Position numbers and translations under genes: made by a program | Shown here: positions 49,964 to 61,400 of the stretch, piece after piece | Layout: each line of letters opens with the position of its first letter | Position numbering within the stretch: the stretch's first letter is position 1 | Source of the DNA: Isotricha intestinalis | Taxonomy: Eukaryota; Ciliophora; Litostomatea; Vestibuliferida; Isotrichidae | Direction: 5' to 3' | NCBI GenBank assembly: GCA_023807065.1 | Contig: JAJJLU010003516.1 | Coordinates: forward strand, 1-62,603 | DNA: 62,603 bases | Notes under the pieces: generated by a model | The model's database searches: none | The model's input: only the letters and a program-made list of their open reading frames with translations | What the model was told of the DNA's origin: nothing

Positions 49964-50977
49964 CTAATTAACATGACATTTTTTATTTTTATTATCAGAA
50001 TTTAAAATAATATTTTTTTCAATTTCTAATTTATAAAACCAAATTGCTAAAGAAGCAAAAGGTACTAATAAAAAATCTAAGAAAGAATTATTTCCCATAA
50101 AGCAAGAAGCATTTTTTAATAATTCTAAATTAGGTTCAGTAGTAATAATATATTTATCTAAATTAGATAATAAAACATGAGCAGCATAATCAGAAGAAAT
50201 AGTTTGAGCATTATTTTCCATATTTAAAACTAATTGAGGTTTATTTTCATTTTCAATTTTTAAACCTGGAGTATCCATATTAGAAGGAGCAAAATAATGT
50301 AAATTAATATTTTCATTTAAAAATTCAAATCTTAAAGAATCAATTAAACCTTTTAAAGCATATTTTGAAGGAGAATAACAAGAATAACCTATTGAACCAA
50401 TTAAACCTAAAACAGAACCAACAAAAACTAAATCAATTTCTTCTTTTGGTTTTTTTTCATTATATATTAATTTAAATTCTTTTATTAATTTTAAAGAACC
50501 AAAATAATTTAAATTCATATCTTTTTCATATTGTTCATATGATATTTCTTCTATAAATCCTGGATGTGCTATTCCAGCACAGTTTATTATTAATTTTGGA
50601 AAACCATTTTTTTTTATTGATTTTTCTAATGTTTCTTTTATTTCTTCTTCTTTTGTTATATCACATATATAATATTCACATTGTGAATTTTTATTTTGAG
50701 ATAAGCATTTTTCTTTTGTTTTTTTTAATTTGTTTTCACTACGAGATGCTATTGATATTATATTTCCTTTTTTTGATAAATTTAATGCTAGTGATTCTCC
50801 TAAACCTGAACTTCCACCAAATATTAATATATGACATAATTTGTAATTTTTTTCTTTTCTTTTAAAATGAATGTATATATATAAATATGATATAATTGAT
50901 ATTATGATTATTAATATTAAGGATTTTATTAGAAATATTGAGAAAGAGAAAATATAATTTAAAATTGTTAATATCAT
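49964..50977 (-). CDS. 3-ketodihydrosphingosine reductase (KDSR/TSC10 type SDR)
   Basis: This enzyme reduces 3-ketodihydrosphingosine with NADPH, the second step of sphingolipid synthesis, on the cytosolic face of the ER. Of 337 residues, a transmembrane helix at about 15-37 anchors it. The Rossmann fold follows with GGSSGLG (54-60) and NCAG (132-135). Catalytic Ser188 lies in VGSVLGLIG, and Tyr201-x3-Lys205 in YSPSKYA. KDSR-type features include NCAGIAHPGFIEE, LNYFGSLKLI, KGLIDSLRFE and SNMDTPGL. A second hydrophobic stretch near 295-310 fits the membrane-bound C-terminus of the family. Confidence 0.88.
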   Translation of the reverse strand: MILTILNYIFSFSIFLIKSLILIIIISIISYLYIYIHFKRKEKNYKLCHILIFGGSSGLGESLALNLSKKGNIISIASRSENKLKKTKEKCLSQNKNSQCEYYICDITKEEEIKETLEKSIKKNGFPKLIINCAGIAHPGFIEEISYEQYEKDMNLNYFGSLKLIKEFKLIYNEKKPKEEIDLVFVGSVLGLIGSIGYSCYSPSKYALKGLIDSLRFEFLNENINLHYFAPSNMDTPGLKIENENKPQLVLNMENNAQTISSDYAAHVLLSNLDKYIITTEPNLELLKNASCFMGNNSFLDFLLVPFASLAIWFYKLEIEKNIILNSDNKNKKCHVN

Positions 50978-51501
50978 TTTTTTTAAATTTATTTAAATGT
51001 TTATTTTTAAATTTTAATTGATTTATTATTTTATTTTTATTATTTAATAATTATTCAATTATAGTAATTTGATTATATAAATTTTTTGTAAAATTATAAT
51101 TATGTTTATTTCAATATTTTTATTTTAATATTAATTGAATTTTAGATGTTGTTTTTTTGATATTTCAATTATTTGAAGTTTTAGTAGAATATTCATTTAT
51201 TATTAACATCTTAATAATTTGTTAAGAAACAAAAATATTTTTTCAAAAATGTAATTTATTTTAAGGATTTGCATCTTTTTATTCGTCTTTCATGGGAACT
51301 TTTTTTTTATTTTTATTTTTTTCCTTTTTTTGTTTGGATTTTTTTATAATTACTTTAAAATTCATTTTTTTATAAAAAATACTATTTTACTTAATTAGAT
51401 ATTTACATATTTTTTTATCATTAAATCAATTTATGAAGCAAATAATTGTTTCATCAAATTATTTGTCTTTTCTAATTAATAAATAATAGTAAATTAATAA
51501 T
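50978..51501. other. Gap without a supported gene
   Basis: About 520 bases, T-rich in the middle (for example around 51300-51350). No frame, tRNA-like pattern or strong palindrome is seen. Confidence 0.5.
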
Positions 51502-52440
51502 TTAACATGAATTATTATTTATTTCTTTTCTCACTTGGTTACTTAAAAAAATATTATTTTCTTGATTTATTTTATTAATTTTTTCATTAAAATGAGAAAA
51601 AAATAAATCTGAATTATCATATATAGGAATTTCAATAATAATTTCATGATGAGCTTTTTTTGTGTTTTTAATACTTTTAATTCTTTTATACTTTTTTTTT
51701 AAATAATGTGTATTTACAATTTTATTATCATTAAAATTATTAAAATGTTGTTTTAATAAATCTTCAATACCATTCAAAGCTGATTTTTCAATTATAATAT
51801 TAACATTATTTTTATTATTAATTACTTCAACATTAATATTTCTTTTTTTCCTTTTTTCAATTGTTTCTTCTTGATAAAAATTAAAATCATTATTATTTAA
51901 ATACATATTAAATCTTTTTTCATTTTCGATTTTTCTAACTTTTTCTCTTCTTCTATATTCATTATTCATATTCATTTCATCTTTTTTAATTTTTTCTAAA
52001 AATTTTTGATTCGTTTTAATAAAAGTATAATTATAATTATCATAATGATTTTTTTCTAGTAATTTGTCTAATTCTTGAATAAATAAATTTTTATTAAATT
52101 CGATTTTATCGTTTGTATTATTTACATAATCAAAAATATCTTGATCATAATTAAAAAGTTCTCTTTTTATATTTATTAATATATTTTCTAAAATTGAATG
52201 ACATAAAGTTTTAATATTTAAATAAACATCAGATAATTGAAACAGAATTTTTAAAGTTTTATGTAAATATGTTTTTAAAATTATTTCTATAGAAATAAAT
52301 TCAGTGTAATCATCTATTTCATATAATAAATCAATTATTTTCTTAGAAAAATCTTTAGTAAAGAATTTATCTCTTAAAATTTGATTTATTGAAGTTTTAA
52401 TCTTTGAAATTTTTTTTATTATTTTATTTGTCTCAGACAT
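51502..52440 (-). CDS. Helical protein of unknown function
   Basis: 312 residues, mostly predicted helix. N-terminal part KIIKKISKIKTSINQILRD and FFTKDFSKKIIDLLYEIDD, a basic middle (KRNINVEVINNKNNVN), then a short beta-like end (HHEIIIEIPIYDNSDLFF). No domain or membrane segment is recognised. Its ATG is only 30 bp from the ATG of the divergent gene at 52471. Confidence 0.65.
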   Translation of the reverse strand: MSETNKIIKKISKIKTSINQILRDKFFTKDFSKKIIDLLYEIDDYTEFISIEIILKTYLHKTLKILFQLSDVYLNIKTLCHSILENILINIKRELFNYDQDIFDYVNNTNDKIEFNKNLFIQELDKLLEKNHYDNYNYTFIKTNQKFLEKIKKDEMNMNNEYRRREKVRKIENEKRFNMYLNNNDFNFYQEETIEKRKKRNINVEVINNKNNVNIIIEKSALNGIEDLLKQHFNNFNDNKIVNTHYLKKKYKRIKSIKNTKKAHHEIIIEIPIYDNSDLFFSHFNEKINKINQENNIFLSNQVRKEINNNSC

Positions 52441-52470
52441 TTTACTATTTTTTTATTTTTTTAAATTTTA
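52441..52470. promoter_or_regulatory. Very short bidirectional spacer between two divergent start codons
   Basis: Only 30 bases, all A/T except one C, separate the two ATGs. Any promoter must lie inside this spacer or within the coding regions, and the 5' UTRs must be very short or overlapping. Confidence 0.55.
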
Positions 52471-55266
52471 ATGGAGAAGCGTAAAGAACAAATAAATTTA
52501 AAAACAAATTTAAAGGAAGTTCCAATTAATATTAAATTAAGAAATTATATATTTCAAAATTTTTCAGAAATAATAAACACTCCAAAATTAAATAAGCAGA
52601 AATTAACATTATCAAATATAAAAAGAAATTTACAAAGTGGGAATTCATCCTTTAGAACTGAAACATTTGAAACGAATTATCAAAATATATCAGATATAGA
52701 TTTTTATCCTGAATCAGAAAATTCAGCAAGATCATCAAATATTACTCAACCAAATACTTTTAGATTATTAATTGATCAAAATTATTCTGATTATATTACA
52801 AGATTAAAAAAATTATATCCTTTATTTAAATTTAATCATTATTCAAAATATCCTGAAAATGAATTTAAAATCAGTTCTTTTTGGAATAGTAAAATTATTA
52901 TCAATAATAAACATAATAATATTATTAATAATAATATTGTAGAAGAAGATTATAATGAAAGTTTCTTATTAGATAGTTTAGGACTTCAAGATAATATTAT
53001 TGATAATGAAGATGAGTTTATTATTAAAAAAGATTTTTTGGAAAGAAATAATATTGATGAATTAATTATGATTAAAGATGATTTAGTGTTTAAAATGGGA
53101 TTAATTGATAAAGAAATTAATAAAATTGTTTCTGATAATACTAATTCACTTTTTAATTACATTGAAAATAATATTTCTATTAATTATGAAATTGATAAAA
53201 ATTTAAATAATCTTACTTTAATTAGGAATTCTAAAAGAGATTTAAATAAGAAATATAATGATAATTCAGTTAATCTTTTGCTGAAAGGTTCTAAAAAAAA
53301 AAAATTATGTAATTTAATTGAAATTTTAAAAGAATTTATGACATTATATAATATATCTAAAGAACTTAGAAATATTGAAGAAAGTGATAATGATAATAAA
53401 ATAAAAGAATTAAGTAATATTTTAGAAAAAGGAAGAAATATTATTAAACAATTAAGAAAAAATGATAAGTTAAGAAAATTAAATGCAATTAATGATATTG
53501 AAAAATATTTTTTAAATTATGAAAATAAAGGAGAAGAAAATTTAGTTTTAGAATTTTCAAAATATGTACAAAGAATATTTGAAAATTGTTTAATTTTTGA
53601 TAAAAAAAATTTTATTAATGAAATTTTTGAAAATAAAAAGACAAATTATAATTTAGAAAAAGATGATAATCAAAGAAATAATTTAAAATTAATAGAAGAT
53701 GATTTTATAAAAGATAATTTTATGTTTCTTCTTATTTATAATAATTTAGGTGAAGATTCAAAAAATGGGAAAATTTATAATATATTATTATCAATTATTG
53801 AACTATTAAATTTAATTATTAAAGACAATGTTGATATTTTTTCTATTATAGAATCTTTAAATCAAATTTTTAAAAATTTAATATTAAATAATTATGAAAA
53901 AATTCAACAATTAAATTTAGATGAACCTGAAAAAATTTATATTCTAAGTCATTGTTATATGATAATTATTTCAAATTATTATTATATTTTAATATTATTT
54001 ACTAATAATTATGGTTTAGCTCCTAAAATTTTTATAGAATTAACCAATTTTATAAATCTTGAAATGAATAAAATTATAAAAGCTTTAATTTCAGGTTATT
54101 TACATTTAAACTTAGAAAGTGATAATATTAAAGAATTTATTTATAAATGTGAATTAATGAATGAGAAATCAAAAGATTTTTTAGAATATAATAAAATAAA
54201 TTGGTTTGATTTTATTTCTGAAATTAATGATGAATTTATTCAAAATTATTATGATAATAATTCAACATTTTTATTAGAAAAATTAAATGAAGAAGATTGG
54301 AATCAATTAAAAAATATTGATAGTCAATATCAAGATATTTTTGATTTAATAAATGATACAGATATTAATAAAATAGAAGAGAATGAAAAATTTAAAAAAT
54401 TTATTTTTATAGAAATAAAAGATATTGATAAAGAAAAAGAAGAAGAAAATGCAAATCATTTTATTATCTTAAAAAATAATTCAAATGATTCTAAATTTAA
54501 AATAATTCATTTCTTTTTATATATCATTAAACTTATATATGAAAGTTTATTTTTATTCTCATATTTAAAATATAAATCAAGAAATACAATAATATTAAGA
54601 ATATATAAATTAATAAATCAAATCTTATTAAAAGCAAAAAATATTATAATAGATTCATCAGATGGAAAAATAAATAATAAAAAAGCAATAACTGAAAAAG
54701 AATCTTCTCTTTTAAACTCAATAACTTATTTAATAGAAATTTTTTTGCAAAAATTTTTTTTAATTTCTCCTGATAATAAATTACAAGATAACTTAAATGA
54801 TATAAAAAAATCAACAAAAGAAATGATGACATTATTATTAAATATAGTTATTGATGAAACAATAAATTCAATTGAAGAAATTAATTTTGAAAAATATCCT
54901 ATATTTCAAAGCAAACAATATAATTCATATATATTAAAATTTACAAAAATGAAAAAAATATATGATAATATGTTATATGGTTTTTTAAAAGAAGATATTA
55001 TTCAAATTTATAATGAAGAATTTAAAAAGCTTTTTGAAAAAATGGAAAATGTTATTTCAAATAAACCTCATATTGAAAATGAAAATGAATTTAAGCAATT
55101 TAGAAAAGAAATGAATTATATTAAAAAAGTTTTAGAAATGTTTGATTTAATTGATGTTAAAGAATATATTGAAAAAATTGAAAAAATATCTAAAATTGTT
55201 AATCCAAATAAAGTTGTTAAAAAAAAGAAAAAAATAGATAAAAAAGATGAAGATGAAGAAAAATAA
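52471..55266 (+). CDS. Large helical protein of unknown function
   Basis: 931 residues, all helix-rich with many Asn, Lys, Ile and Leu. Segments such as LLSIIELLNLIIKDNVDIF, YILSHCYMIIISNYYYILI and LGLQDNIIDNED alternate with charged linkers, which suggests helical (HEAT/armadillo-like) stacking, but no repeat is clear. It ends in a polybasic and acidic tail (KKKKKIDKKDEDEEK). No transmembrane topology is convincing. It shares a 30-bp divergent promoter region with the gene at 51502-52440, so the two may be co-regulated. Confidence 0.7.
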   Translation: MEKRKEQINLKTNLKEVPINIKLRNYIFQNFSEIINTPKLNKQKLTLSNIKRNLQSGNSSFRTETFETNYQNISDIDFYPESENSARSSNITQPNTFRLLIDQNYSDYITRLKKLYPLFKFNHYSKYPENEFKISSFWNSKIIINNKHNNIINNNIVEEDYNESFLLDSLGLQDNIIDNEDEFIIKKDFLERNNIDELIMIKDDLVFKMGLIDKEINKIVSDNTNSLFNYIENNISINYEIDKNLNNLTLIRNSKRDLNKKYNDNSVNLLLKGSKKKKLCNLIEILKEFMTLYNISKELRNIEESDNDNKIKELSNILEKGRNIIKQLRKNDKLRKLNAINDIEKYFLNYENKGEENLVLEFSKYVQRIFENCLIFDKKNFINEIFENKKTNYNLEKDDNQRNNLKLIEDDFIKDNFMFLLIYNNLGEDSKNGKIYNILLSIIELLNLIIKDNVDIFSIIESLNQIFKNLILNNYEKIQQLNLDEPEKIYILSHCYMIIISNYYYILILFTNNYGLAPKIFIELTNFINLEMNKIIKALISGYLHLNLESDNIKEFIYKCELMNEKSKDFLEYNKINWFDFISEINDEFIQNYYDNNSTFLLEKLNEEDWNQLKNIDSQYQDIFDLINDTDINKIEENEKFKKFIFIEIKDIDKEKEEENANHFIILKNNSNDSKFKIIHFFLYIIKLIYESLFLFSYLKYKSRNTIILRIYKLINQILLKAKNIIIDSSDGKINNKKAITEKESSLLNSITYLIEIFLQKFFLISPDNKLQDNLNDIKKSTKEMMTLLLNIVIDETINSIEEINFEKYPIFQSKQYNSYILKFTKMKKIYDNMLYGFLKEDIIQIYNEEFKKLFEKMENVISNKPHIENENEFKQFRKEMNYIKKVLEMFDLIDVKEYIEKIEKISKIVNPNKVVKKKKKIDKKDEDEEK

Positions 55267-55548
55267 AAAATATTTACATATATGTTTTATATTTAAATGA
55301 ATATATATATTTAATTTTTTGATATTACAAATTTTATTTATTTAACTTGAATATTATTTTAGAAAATATTTTTTCTTTATTCTTTCTGAAATATATTTGA
55401 TTAAATTTTTTATATATAATTTCATATAAAAAGAAAAAAATGTACTTTATTAATTTCATTTAATTCAATTTTTTTTTCTTTTTATATTTAGAAAATATTT
55501 AAAAAAATTAATTAAATTATATTATTTTTATTAACAATATTAAAAACT
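55267..55548. other. Spacer between two convergent genes
   Basis: Shared 3' flanks of two convergent genes. No feature is seen. Confidence 0.5.
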
Positions 55549-57080
55549 CTAAAAATCATTTTCAGGAATAAAAAAAGGAGAAGGATTAAAATCTCCTAAA
55601 AAAGATTTAGTTTTATTCATAATTAAAATACTCTTTGTTAATTTTTGAATAAATTCTGTTTTATTATCTTCTTCTTCATTTTCCTCTACTTTAATATCTT
55701 CATTATGAATACTTTCTCTTTCTTTTTTAATTTCTTCAATTATTTCAGAGCAATAATGAGGTCTTCTTTCTAATTGAATATCAAAGATATTTTCTTTAAC
55801 ATTTAAATGATTATTATTAATATGAGAAAAAAAATAATTTTGTATAATTTCAGGATTATTTCTAGGAGAAATAACTAAATTTTTTATAACTTGAGTAATA
55901 TTTTCAAAATAAGAATCATTATTACAATAAGGCCAATTTTTATTACATTCTTTAAACTTTGAAAATTCTTCATTTAAAGAAACACTATATTTTGTTTTTA
56001 TTTTTACTTGCATTCTTTCTACATTTTCATTTTCTATCGTTTCAGTTAAATCATTTGAAATTGAATATCTAATTTTTTCTAAATATTCATTTGAAAATTC
56101 AAATTGTCTTATATTTATACAATGTAATAAATAAATTGAATCATTTTGAATTAATTTTACTTTTTCTGATAATATCATTTGTAATTTATGTAAATTTTCT
56201 ATTTCTTCATTTTTAATTGTTATTATTTCTCTTTGTAAAGCACCAAAAATAGCAATAAAAGCTTTAATTAAAATTATATTTCCTTCTAAGAAAAAATAAT
56301 CCCAAACTAAATTTAATGTATCTTCATTTAAGCAATCAATAAATAAAGTAATTAAAGATTGATTAATAAAATTATTAACATAATTTTTTAAAAGCTCAGA
56401 AGTGAAAATAATTTTAAAAGAAGGAAAATATTTTTCTAAAAAATTACAAACTATAATTTGTTCAGCAGTAACTCCACATAATTCAGAATAAAAATTTAAA
56501 GGAAGAATTTCTTCAATAATATTAGTTAACACCCAAAAAGCTTCTTCCTACAAAAATTTTTTAAAAAAAAATAAATTTACTTCATGTTGTAAAATTTCTA
56601 ATAATTTAACAACAATTAAATTAAAACCTTGACAATAACCAATACTAGAATTTCTAATAGAATAACAAATTAAAACTTCTCTTAATTGATTTATTTTTTC
56701 TTCTGTTGGTTCTTTATTTTTAAAAGATCTTATTAAATCTTTTTCAATTTGTTTTGAATAAAGTGATTTTACTTCTTTTGATAATAAAACTAAATTTTTA
56801 TAATAAAAAGGATTGTCTTTCATATTTTTTTTTGCTCCACTACATAAAAGCCATAAAGTTCTTCTATGTTCTTTTGGTGTTCCTAATGAAATTAAAAGTT
56901 TTAATATTTGCTTTTCTTCTTTTTGTAATAATGTTTTATTTTTATCATATATTATCTATATTTTTTTTTAATTTTTTTTTATTTTACATGTACACCTTCT
57001 TCTTTCCATGTTACCGATAATAATGAGTGTTTAATATATTTTTTGAAATAATCTTTTATATTTTTTATTTTTTCTGACAT
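55549..57080 (-). CDS. TBC-domain Rab GTPase-activating protein, three-exon model
   Basis: TBC proteins switch off Rab GTPases on transport vesicles. Exons 56988-57080, 56581-56955 and 55549-56547 join in phase 0 to give 488 residues. The TBC domain is at about 55-260: LGTPKEHRRTLWLLCSG, then KDLIRSF with the Arg finger at 107, then IGYCQGFNLIV with the Gln finger at 140, then EEEAFWVLTNI across the second splice. Both catalytic fingers are present, so it should be active. The C-terminal 220 residues are charged and end FNPSPFFIPENDF. The stop codon is TAG, the only clear TAG stop in the window. Subfamily is open (GRTP1/TBC1D-like). Confidence 0.88.
56548..56580 (-). other. Intron (33 nt), second intron of the TBC gene
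   Basis: Donor GTAAATTTAT, acceptor TTTTTGTAG on the minus strand, phase 0. Removal restores the conserved QHE-EEAFWVL of the TBC fold; the intron's last three bases are otherwise an in-frame TAG. Confidence 0.9.
56956..56987 (-). other. Intron (32 nt), first intron of the TBC gene
   Basis: Donor GTAAAATAAA, acceptor AAAATATAG on the minus strand, phase 0. A donor six bases further upstream (GTACATG) would also keep frame and shorten exon 1 by two codons. Confidence 0.75.
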
Positions 57081-57216
57081 TTAAATTATTATTTAATTAT
57101 TTTAGAATTTATATTTATTTTAATTAAATGTATATTTTTTTATAAATAATCAATTTTATAATTTTAATAATCTGCATATATTTATTTTATGAATATATTT
57201 CAATTGAAAATAAAAA

Positions 57217-58242
57217 ATGTTTAAAGATTATTTAGAAGATAAACAAGAATCAAAAATAATATTTGACGATTCATCAATAGATACAATAGAAAAAATATTA
57301 TCAAATCATGATAAATTTTATATAGAATTTCCAAAATATGAAATTAAAATAAAATCATCATCATTAAATAAAATATTTTCCTTATCGAAAATATCAAAAG
57401 AAGAAAATATATTATTTTCTTTTAGAACACCAGAAAATGAATTAACAAAAAGTTATCCTGATCTTTTAGAATCAATAAATTTAAATAAATCAAATGAAAA
57501 AAAAAATGAAAATAAAAAAAAACAAATTGGTAAACGTCCATCAAACAAAAGACCAGGATCAATGAAATTTCCTCAAAATTTAAGGAATCAATTAAAAAAA
57601 AATTTAAAAAATGATAATAATATTTATCCAATAAATGAGAATGAAGCTCAAAGTGATGATGAAGGAGAAAGAAGTAAAATTATTTTTAAAATTTCTCCTC
57701 CTGTTCTTTCTACTGATAAAAGAACTAATACTAGTATTTCTTTATCTCCTAAATTTTATGGTTGTATTGGAGAAAATTATGATCTTGTTGTTAAAATTTG
57801 GCTTTTTTTCTATTTTTCTTTGATTTTCATTTCTTTCTTTTTATTTGGATATAAAATTTATTATTATCATTTATCTTTAAAAAATTCCATTTATTTCACT
57901 TTTTTATTTCTTGATTTATTTAATCTTTTTATTGGATTTTTAGGATTGAAATATATAAATGATTATATTAAATTAAATTTAGAAGGATTTTCTTATGATT
58001 CAAATATTATTAATTATTTAATTGTTTTTGATATTTTTTTTTCTTCTTTCTTTTTAACTTATTGTTTTTATTTTTTAAATAATGCTTTTTTAGGTAATAC
58101 TTATATGTTAAATTCTTTATATGAATATCTTAATTTAACTTCTTTAGCTCTTCAAATTTGTTGTTTATATTTGAATTTACATATGGATAAATTTTATATT
58201 GAAAATGACAAGTTACTTCCTTTAAAAGAAACACTTCTTTGA
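57217..58242 (+). CDS. Multi-pass membrane protein of unknown function
   Basis: 341 residues in two parts. The N-terminal 185 are polar and partly disordered, with KKQIGKRPSNKRPGSMKF and KISPPVLSTDKRTN. The C-terminal 155 hold four likely transmembrane helices (IWLFFYFSLIFISFFLFGY; FTFLFLDLFNLFIGFLGL; LIVFDIFFSSFFLTYCFYF; LNLTSLALQICCLYLNL). The N-terminus probably faces the cytosol. No transporter or receptor motif is recognised. It ends TGA. The start follows AAAAAATG as for neighbouring genes. Confidence 0.7.
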   Translation: MFKDYLEDKQESKIIFDDSSIDTIEKILSNHDKFYIEFPKYEIKIKSSSLNKIFSLSKISKEENILFSFRTPENELTKSYPDLLESINLNKSNEKKNENKKKQIGKRPSNKRPGSMKFPQNLRNQLKKNLKNDNNIYPINENEAQSDDEGERSKIIFKISPPVLSTDKRTNTSISLSPKFYGCIGENYDLVVKIWLFFYFSLIFISFFLFGYKIYYYHLSLKNSIYFTFLFLDLFNLFIGFLGLKYINDYIKLNLEGFSYDSNIINYLIVFDIFFSSFFLTYCFYFLNNAFLGNTYMLNSLYEYLNLTSLALQICCLYLNLHMDKFYIENDKLLPLKETLL

Positions 58243-58412
58243 TATTATTAATATTTTGTAAAGATATAAGAAATTATTATTAATTATTTTTTTTCTTTTT
58301 TTTAGTTTCTTTTTATAATCAATATATGTTTTAAAATTTTTTCATTGATTTTTAAAAGAAAAAATTTAATTATTTTTAATTTAATTTTTTTATATATAAA
58401 ATATTAAAATTA

Positions 58413-61400
58413 ATGAATGAGGCTCAACAAAATTCCAATGAAACAAATAGAGAAAATATAAAAACTAACAATGAAAATGAAAAAGTAGACAATGAATTAA
58501 TAAAAGATAATAATGAAATAAAAAATGAAAATGATGAAATTACAGAAAATAAAAAGGAATTAAAAATTGAAAATAAAGAATCTTATGAATTAAATAATAA
58601 TAAAACAAACAATGAAGATTTTGATAGATTTGAAAAATTAAAAGAACTTCAATTATTAATAAAAAAAGAATCAGCAATGAAAGAATTATGTAAATAAATA
58701 TTTTTTTTATAATATATTTAGTTACAAAAACAAAAGAAGAAGCAAAAACAAAAATTGAAGAAGAATGTGATAAATTATATACAAATAAATTAAAAGTATT
58801 TGAAAAATACGAAAATGAAAAATTTGAAAAACTAAATGAAAATTTAAAAAAAAAGAAAGAAGAACCAATAAAATATATTTTTAATAAAATTGCTACAAAA
58901 AATTTAAGTCAATGTTATGTATATATAACAAATTTTTTATTTTCATTAAGAAACGATCAAGAATTAATATTTAAAGTACTTCAAAAAGCAACAAAAGAAG
59001 ATTGTCAAAAAAGTTTATCATCATTTATAATAAATAATTTTTATGAAAATATTTTATCTCCAAGTTATATAGAAGATGAATTATTAGCTTTAATAGAAAG
59101 ATCATTAAAATTTGAAATAGATCAATTAAAACAATCAAATCAACCACAAAATTTTTTAAGTAATTCTGCAATAGGAACTATTTTAGAAGGTTTAATTTCA
59201 AAAAATGATGTTAAATCATATTTTAATATGATATTTAAAGGAATAATTGATAAAATGGAAAATAAAAGTAATGATAATGCAAATTGGAATTTTGATGTTT
59301 CAAGTATAAGTGAATTAGTAGCAAAATTAAAAAAAGAAATGAATAAAAATTTTAAGAAAAGTAATAGTAGAACAAATATAAATGATAGAAAAAGTTTAAA
59401 TATGAGTAATTCTTTAGATGGAACAATTGATTTAGGTTATTTAAATTATCCTAAATTTGTAACAGAAAGAGAAAAAGAAGAAAGTGATTTTTTATCTAAA
59501 TATATTCCAGATTTAAATAAAAGAGAATTAATTAGTAATATGAAAAATCAAACTAAAGAAGATATGAAAGATTATATATTAAAACAATTAAGTGAATTTA
59601 GAAATGATGATTTAATTTTTGCAAATACTATTTTTTTATCTCAAGTTTATAGTTCTGAAGAACCTTCTAAAGTTTTAAGTTTTTATCAAAAAGATTTTGT
59701 TTGTTGTATTGAAATTATTAAAGAATTATTTAATATATTAAATCAAAATATGCATTTAGTTCCTTTTTCTGTTAAAAGTATATGCAAAATTATTTCTATT
59801 TTAATTAAAAAGAAATTTATTAATATTAATAAAGTAGAATTAAATGCTTTTATAAGTCAATTTTTCTTTGAAAAATTATTTTCACCAATATTTCAAAATC
59901 CAGATTATAATGCTTTAATAAGTTCATTTATAATATCAAAAAGAACAAGAATAAATATTTCATATTTATGTTTCATAATAAAAAAATTAGTTTCAGGTCA
60001 ATTATTTAAAAGTGAAGAAAATCCAAGTTTTACACCTTTTAATTGGTTTTTTATTCTTGATATTATGCCTTCAGCTTTTGAATTTTTTGATAAAATCACT
60101 AATGTGATTTTACCTCCTTATATAGAACAATTAATTAATGAACCAGAAAAAGATAATTATTTCTATAATTATTTTGAAGAAAATAAAAATGAATTTATTT
60201 TACATAAATCTATTTGTTTTTCTATAAATGATTTTTATATTTTATATAATATTGTCAGAAATAATAAAGAATTTTTCACTCAAAAACCTGTTGTGAATGG
60301 ATTAGATGAAGTTACTGCAAATAAAAAAGAAAATGAAAGAAAAATATTTGGAATGACTATTTCTAAATTAGAAATTAAAACTCATAATGAAACTATTTTA
60401 ACTCATTTAAATTATGAGAAGAAAAATAGACAAAGAAATTATTTTTTAAAAGTTGTTATAAGTTATAATGAAACATTTTCTAAATTAATGGATATTAATC
60501 AAAAAAGTTCACAACCAAATTTAACAATTCCAGAAATAAAAGATTTAAAAACAGAAGAAGATATAATAAAAAATAATTTGATAAAAATTCAAAATTTTAT
60601 ATGTAAAATATTATATAATTATAGAATATTAAATAAGTCTGATTTTTCAGAAGGAACAACAACAAATACAATAAATATATTAAATGAATTATGTAAGTTT
60701 TTAAAAACAGGAAGTTTTGTTATTGATAATTCAATTCCTTCTGAATGGTATGTTCATTCTCTTTTAAAATTATTAAAAAATATTCCAGATGAATATAAAG
60801 AAAAAGATTATGAAAAGATATATAATAAATTAACAAATGATTTAATAGACTCTATTAAAACTTTAGATTTTGAAGAATTAAGTCAAATTTTTGAAAGATT
60901 AAAATATACTGAAAGATCAATGCAAAATATAAGATTAAATTTAACTGCAATTAATGAAATAGAAACAAATAATTTAATAAAAAATTTTGTGGAAAATCAT
61001 CCTTTAGAAGTTGAAATAATAATGAGTTTATCTCATAGAAGATTTGAAATAGTAAAATGTAATTATGGTGGAGATGATAAATTACAATATTTAAATGATT
61101 TTTTATTTGAAGAAGGAAAGAAAAAAAAAGGAATTGTTTGTAAAAATATTTTTGACTTTACAAATAGATTTCCTCCTTTAATTTATTATCAGGAAAAACA
61201 AGGATATGATTTATTTGAATTAGAAAATCAATTTAATTTACCAGAAAAATTAGAAAATTATTTTAAATTAGTTAAAGAAGCAATGATGAAAAGTAAAATA
61301 TTTTCTCAACTAAAAGATAAAGAACAAATATATTATAAGATTACAAGTTATATAATGTCTAAATTATATGATAAAATATTTCCAAATGAACCTGATTTAG

